64,000 nt of DNA, from the NCBI RefSeq assembly GCF_003426735.1, contig NZ_QVON01000006.1:186001-250000 (forward strand), read 5' to 3'. This document shows, piece by piece, positions 61,323 to 64,000 of the stretch; positions within the stretch are counted from its first letter, which is position 1, and each line of letters starts with the position of its first letter. The stretch comes from Arenibacter sp. P308M17 (GTDB taxonomy: Bacteria; Bacteroidota; Bacteroidia; Flavobacteriales; Flavobacteriaceae). The position numbers were made by a program, and so were the translations under genes. The notes under the pieces were generated by a model. The model saw only the letters and a program-made list of their open reading frames with translations, was not told the DNA's origin and ran no database searches.

Positions 61323-61646
61323 ATGAGAAAAGGGATTCTGGACATATTAAAAGGAAAGTTTTTGGTGAGCGGTGGTGCTCCCAAGAACTGGATGTTTATC
61401 ATTTATGTTTCCTTTTTGGCAACGGTGATGATTGCCAGTTCCCATAGTGCGGATGGAAAAGTCCATAAAATTGCGGCCCTCGATGAGCAGGTCAAAGAAT
61501 TACGGAGCGAGTTTGTGGATGTCCGCTCCGATATGCAGGAGTTAAAATTGGAGTCCACCGTATTGAGAATATTGGAGCAAGATGGTTTATTGCCATCGGA
61601 TACTCCTCCCAAAAAAATAAAAGTTAAAACCGAAACCGAAAAATAG
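61323..61646 (+). CDS. ftsL: FtsL-like cell division protein
   Basis: A 107-residue bitopic membrane protein: cytoplasmic N-terminus, one membrane segment (about residues 23-40, WMFIIYVSFLATVMIASS) and a short periplasmic coiled coil (about 48-85). Sequence similarity to E. coli FtsL is weak, as for most members. The assignment rests on topology and on position between rsmH and the class B PBP. Its stop codon overlaps the next start (TAGTG). Confidence 0.82.
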   Translation: MRKGILDILKGKFLVSGGAPKNWMFIIYVSFLATVMIASSHSADGKVHKIAALDEQVKELRSEFVDVRSDMQELKLESTVLRILEQDGLLPSDTPPKKIKVKTETEK

Positions 61647-63652
61647 TGCCTGTAACTGAGAAAAACATATTGACCAGATTATATATTGTGGCGGGATTCC
61701 TATTTCTGTTCGCAATTGCCGTTTTGGTCAAATTGGTGAGCATACAGATGGTGGAAGGGGAAAAGTATCGTAAACTGGCCATGGATCGCACGGAGAAAAT
61801 GTTCACTATTGCCCCAAAGAGAGGGAATCTATATTCCGATGACGGCAGTTTGTTGGCAACTTCTGTATCCAGATATACCATACGATTTGATGCTGAAACC
61901 GTTGGGAAAAGGGATTTTGAGGAAAATGTAAAGCCCTTGTCCGATGCCTTGGCAAAATTGCTGGGCAATACCTCTTCCCATTACCAGCAATTGTTAAGAA
62001 AGGCCAAGGTAAATAAGAACAGATATGCTCTGATTGCCAGAAATTTGGATTATTCGGAATATGTGGCCGTAAAACAGTTTCCACTTTTTAATAAGGGGCC
62101 TTATAAAGGGGGACTCATTATTGAGCAAAAAATTGTGCGTGAACATCCCTTGGGGAAGATCGCTGAGCGGAGTGTTGGGTATGAAAGGGTAGATGAGGAC
62201 GGATACTATACCAGGGTTGGATTGGAAGGGGCTTTCGGACAATACCTTAGAGGGGTAGAGGGGAAGAGATTGAAACAAAAAATTGCCAAGGGGCAATGGA
62301 AGCCGATCGGCTGGGATAATATTGTGGAGCCCAAGGATGGGTACGATGTGGTTTCCACTATAGACATCAACATACAGGATATAGCACATCATGCCTTATT
62401 GGGGCAGCTGGAAAAGTACAATGCGGAGCATGGCTGTGTAATCGTTATGGAGACCAAGACAGGTGAGGTCAAGGCCATATCCAATTTGGGAAGGACCAGT
62501 GAGGGCAAGTATTATGAGCGACTTAATTATGCCATTGGGGAGTCGCACGAACCTGGGTCCACTTTTAAGCTAATGTCCATGGTCGTAGCCTTGGAGGATA
62601 AGGTGATAGATACCAGTACGGTAATAGACACGGAAAATGGCACTTTTAAGGTCTATAACAGGACGGTTAGGGACTCCAAACACGGTGGGTATGGCAAGAT
62701 ATCCGCTGCCAAGGCATTTGAGGTGTCTTCCAATACCGCTTTTGCAAAAATTATCAATAATAATTATAAGGACAATCCGGAAAAATTTGTCAACCGTCTC
62801 ATGAATATGAATCTTCACAGGGAATTGGGGTTGCCGGTTAAAGGGGAGGGGAAACCTGTAATCCGTTATCCTGGGGACAAAGGTTGGTCCGGGGTTTCCT
62901 TGGCATGGATGTCCCATGGGTATGAAGTTTCACTTACCCCATTGCAGACCCTGACTTTTTATAATGCCATTGCCAATGATGGGGAGATGTTAAAGCCCAG
63001 ACTTATTAAGGCGGTGAAAGAGTGGGACAAAACCATTTTGAATTTTGAGAAAGAAGTTATCAATCCGTCCATCTGTTCCAAGGAAACCGCGCTCAAGGTG
63101 CAGCAATTGTTAAAGGACGTTGTGGAAAAAAAGCACGGGACAGGGCATGGGCTGTATTCGCCCAATTTTTCAATGGCGGGAAAAACGGGGACTACACAGA
63201 AGAACTATGTCTCCAAAGATCCGGAGGTGATGAAGTATATTTCCACTTTTGCGGGTTACTTTCCTGCGGACAACCCAAAATATTCCTGTATTGTGGTGAT
63301 ACATGAGCCGGACAAGAGCGTGGGTTATTATGGTGCCGATGTATCCGGTCCAGTATTTAAATCCGTTGCCCAAAAGATTTACGCTAGCTCTCCTGTGGTG
63401 GATGAGGTGGATATTAATGAAGCAGAAAACAAGAACTTGGAAAAGGATTTTCAAAAATATTTTGCAGCTTCCAATAGAAAATATGATGAACTCCCAAATG
63501 TGGAAGGTATGAGCGGTATGGATGCCGTATCCATCCTTGAAAATTTAGGGATCGAAGTGGAGGTAAAGGGGAACGGTAAGGTGAAGAAACAATCCATTGC
63601 TAAAGGAACGGATCTGAAAAAGGTCAATAAAATCGTATTGGTACTATCATGA
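61646..63652 (+). CDS. ftsI: Division penicillin-binding protein FtsI (PBP3) with PASTA domain
   Basis: A 668-residue class B transpeptidase that crosslinks septal peptidoglycan. A membrane anchor lies at about residues 12-34. The dimerisation/pedestal domain follows. The transpeptidase motifs are STFK (GSTFKLMSM, about residues 310-318), SSN (about 358-360) and KTG (MAGKTGTTQ). The final ~60 residues form one PASTA domain (LPNVEGMSGMDAV to the end). The start is GTG at 61646, and the stop overlaps murE by four bases. Confidence 0.95.
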   Translation: MPVTEKNILTRLYIVAGFLFLFAIAVLVKLVSIQMVEGEKYRKLAMDRTEKMFTIAPKRGNLYSDDGSLLATSVSRYTIRFDAETVGKRDFEENVKPLSDALAKLLGNTSSHYQQLLRKAKVNKNRYALIARNLDYSEYVAVKQFPLFNKGPYKGGLIIEQKIVREHPLGKIAERSVGYERVDEDGYYTRVGLEGAFGQYLRGVEGKRLKQKIAKGQWKPIGWDNIVEPKDGYDVVSTIDINIQDIAHHALLGQLEKYNAEHGCVIVMETKTGEVKAISNLGRTSEGKYYERLNYAIGESHEPGSTFKLMSMVVALEDKVIDTSTVIDTENGTFKVYNRTVRDSKHGGYGKISAAKAFEVSSNTAFAKIINNNYKDNPEKFVNRLMNMNLHRELGLPVKGEGKPVIRYPGDKGWSGVSLAWMSHGYEVSLTPLQTLTFYNAIANDGEMLKPRLIKAVKEWDKTILNFEKEVINPSICSKETALKVQQLLKDVVEKKHGTGHGLYSPNFSMAGKTGTTQKNYVSKDPEVMKYISTFAGYFPADNPKYSCIVVIHEPDKSVGYYGADVSGPVFKSVAQKIYASSPVVDEVDINEAENKNLEKDFQKYFAASNRKYDELPNVEGMSGMDAVSILENLGIEVEVKGNGKVKKQSIAKGTDLKKVNKIVLVLS

Positions 63653-64000
63653 AGACGCTAAAGGACATATTGTACGGTGTTGGTCTTTCTGCGGTAAGTG
63701 GATCCACATCCATCATGGTAAACCATATATGTTTCGATTCCAGAAAAGTGGGGAAGGATGATGTTTTTGTGGCTATAAAGGGGCTTGTTGTGGATGGTCA
63801 TGAGTACATAGACAGGGCCATCGCTTCCGGGGCAAAATCCATAATCTGCGAAGTGCTTCCCGGGAAGATGGATAATGGAATAACCTATGTGGAAGTGGAT
63901 AACGGGAATAAGGCTTTGGCCATTATGGCATCCAACTATTACGGGAATCCCTCCAAAAATTTGAAATTGGTAGGGGTAACCGGGACCAACGGAAAGACCA
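63649..64000 (+). CDS. murE: UDP-N-acetylmuramyl-tripeptide synthetase MurE, 5' part (cut by window end)
   Basis: The first 117 codons of murE are visible. MurE adds the third residue (meso-diaminopimelate in Gram-negative bacteria) to the peptidoglycan precursor. The N-terminal UMP-binding region contains FDSRKVGKDDVFVAIKG (about residues 29-45), and the ATP-binding loop begins VGVTGTNGKT at the window end. ATG 63649 overlaps the ftsI stop (ATGA). Confidence 0.93.
   Translation, partial: MKTLKDILYGVGLSAVSGSTSIMVNHICFDSRKVGKDDVFVAIKGLVVDGHEYIDRAIASGAKSIICEVLPGKMDNGITYVEVDNGNKALAIMASNYYGNPSKNLKLVGVTGTNGKT

Noticed and set aside
1-64000. CRISPR arrays, toxin-antitoxin or other defence systems, tRNA or rRNA genes
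   Set aside because: No regularly spaced repeats, no cas or restriction-type motifs and no cloverleaf-like intergenic sequence were seen; small RNAs without strong structure could still be missed by eye.

Overview
The window is ordinary chromosome from a gliding-type, aerobic member of the Bacteroidota, most likely a marine Flavobacteriaceae. Supporting signs are gldA, gldB and gldC, the nadK/DUF6089/uppS/bamA/Skp/Skp order, promoters with the Bacteroidota -7 element TAnnTTTG, few Shine-Dalgarno sequences, many GTG or TTG starts, and a FUR-free, moderately AT-rich base composition. I cannot name the genus from sequence alone. No rRNA, tRNA, CRISPR array, prophage or plasmid module was seen.

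Layout. 1-4.2 kb: the 3' part of sppA, a queuosine-precursor transporter and a large AsmA-like protein. 4.3-9.4 kb: a light/carotenoid island with a B12-binding MerR regulator (CarH type), a divergent FAS1 lipoprotein with an internal duplication, phytoene synthase, a truncated crtZ remnant and a photolyase. 9.5-18.6 kb: DUF2797, a GH3-type enzyme with a hydrolase-like partner, the protein-quality genes clpX, clpP and tig, a small membrane protein, an esterase and pdxJ. 19-26.6 kb: the envelope block CBS protein, nadK, DUF6089, uppS, bamA and two Skp/OmpH chaperones. 26.8-34.1 kb: a large PVC-type cytochrome c dehydrogenase, a secreted esterase and a compact molybdate uptake operon (modA-mop-modB-modC). 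34.2 kb: gldA.

35.4-39.7 kb is an aromatic amino acid operon (pheA, aminotransferase, tyrA, DAHP synthase-chorismate mutase). In front of it is an unannotated 23-codon Phe/Tyr-rich leader peptide followed by an intrinsic terminator with a competing pairing. This reads as a complete ribosome-mediated attenuator and is the best regulatory find of the window. 39.7-40.4 kb: a RAYT transposase-like gene flanked by REP-type palindromes. 40.5-52.4 kb: DUF2807, rsgA-dtd, a pair of DUF3857/transglutaminase proteins (one apparently catalytically dead), a MazG-like pyrophosphohydrolase, aroA, queA, rlmN and a polyprenyl synthase. 52.5-59.6 kb: a zinc ribbon protein, dnaG without its zinc ligands, a response regulator with Glu at the phosphoacceptor position, nadE, gldB-gldC, engB and a hydrolase. 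59.8-64 kb: the start of the division and cell wall cluster mraZ-rsmH-ftsL-ftsI-murE, preceded by three GTGGTA boxes at exact 10-bp spacing.

Between genes the window carries several dispersed repeats: a MITE-like element in two inverted copies 34 kb apart, REP-like hairpins, G-rich repeats at 26.6-26.8 kb, and a 26-bp motif present twice.
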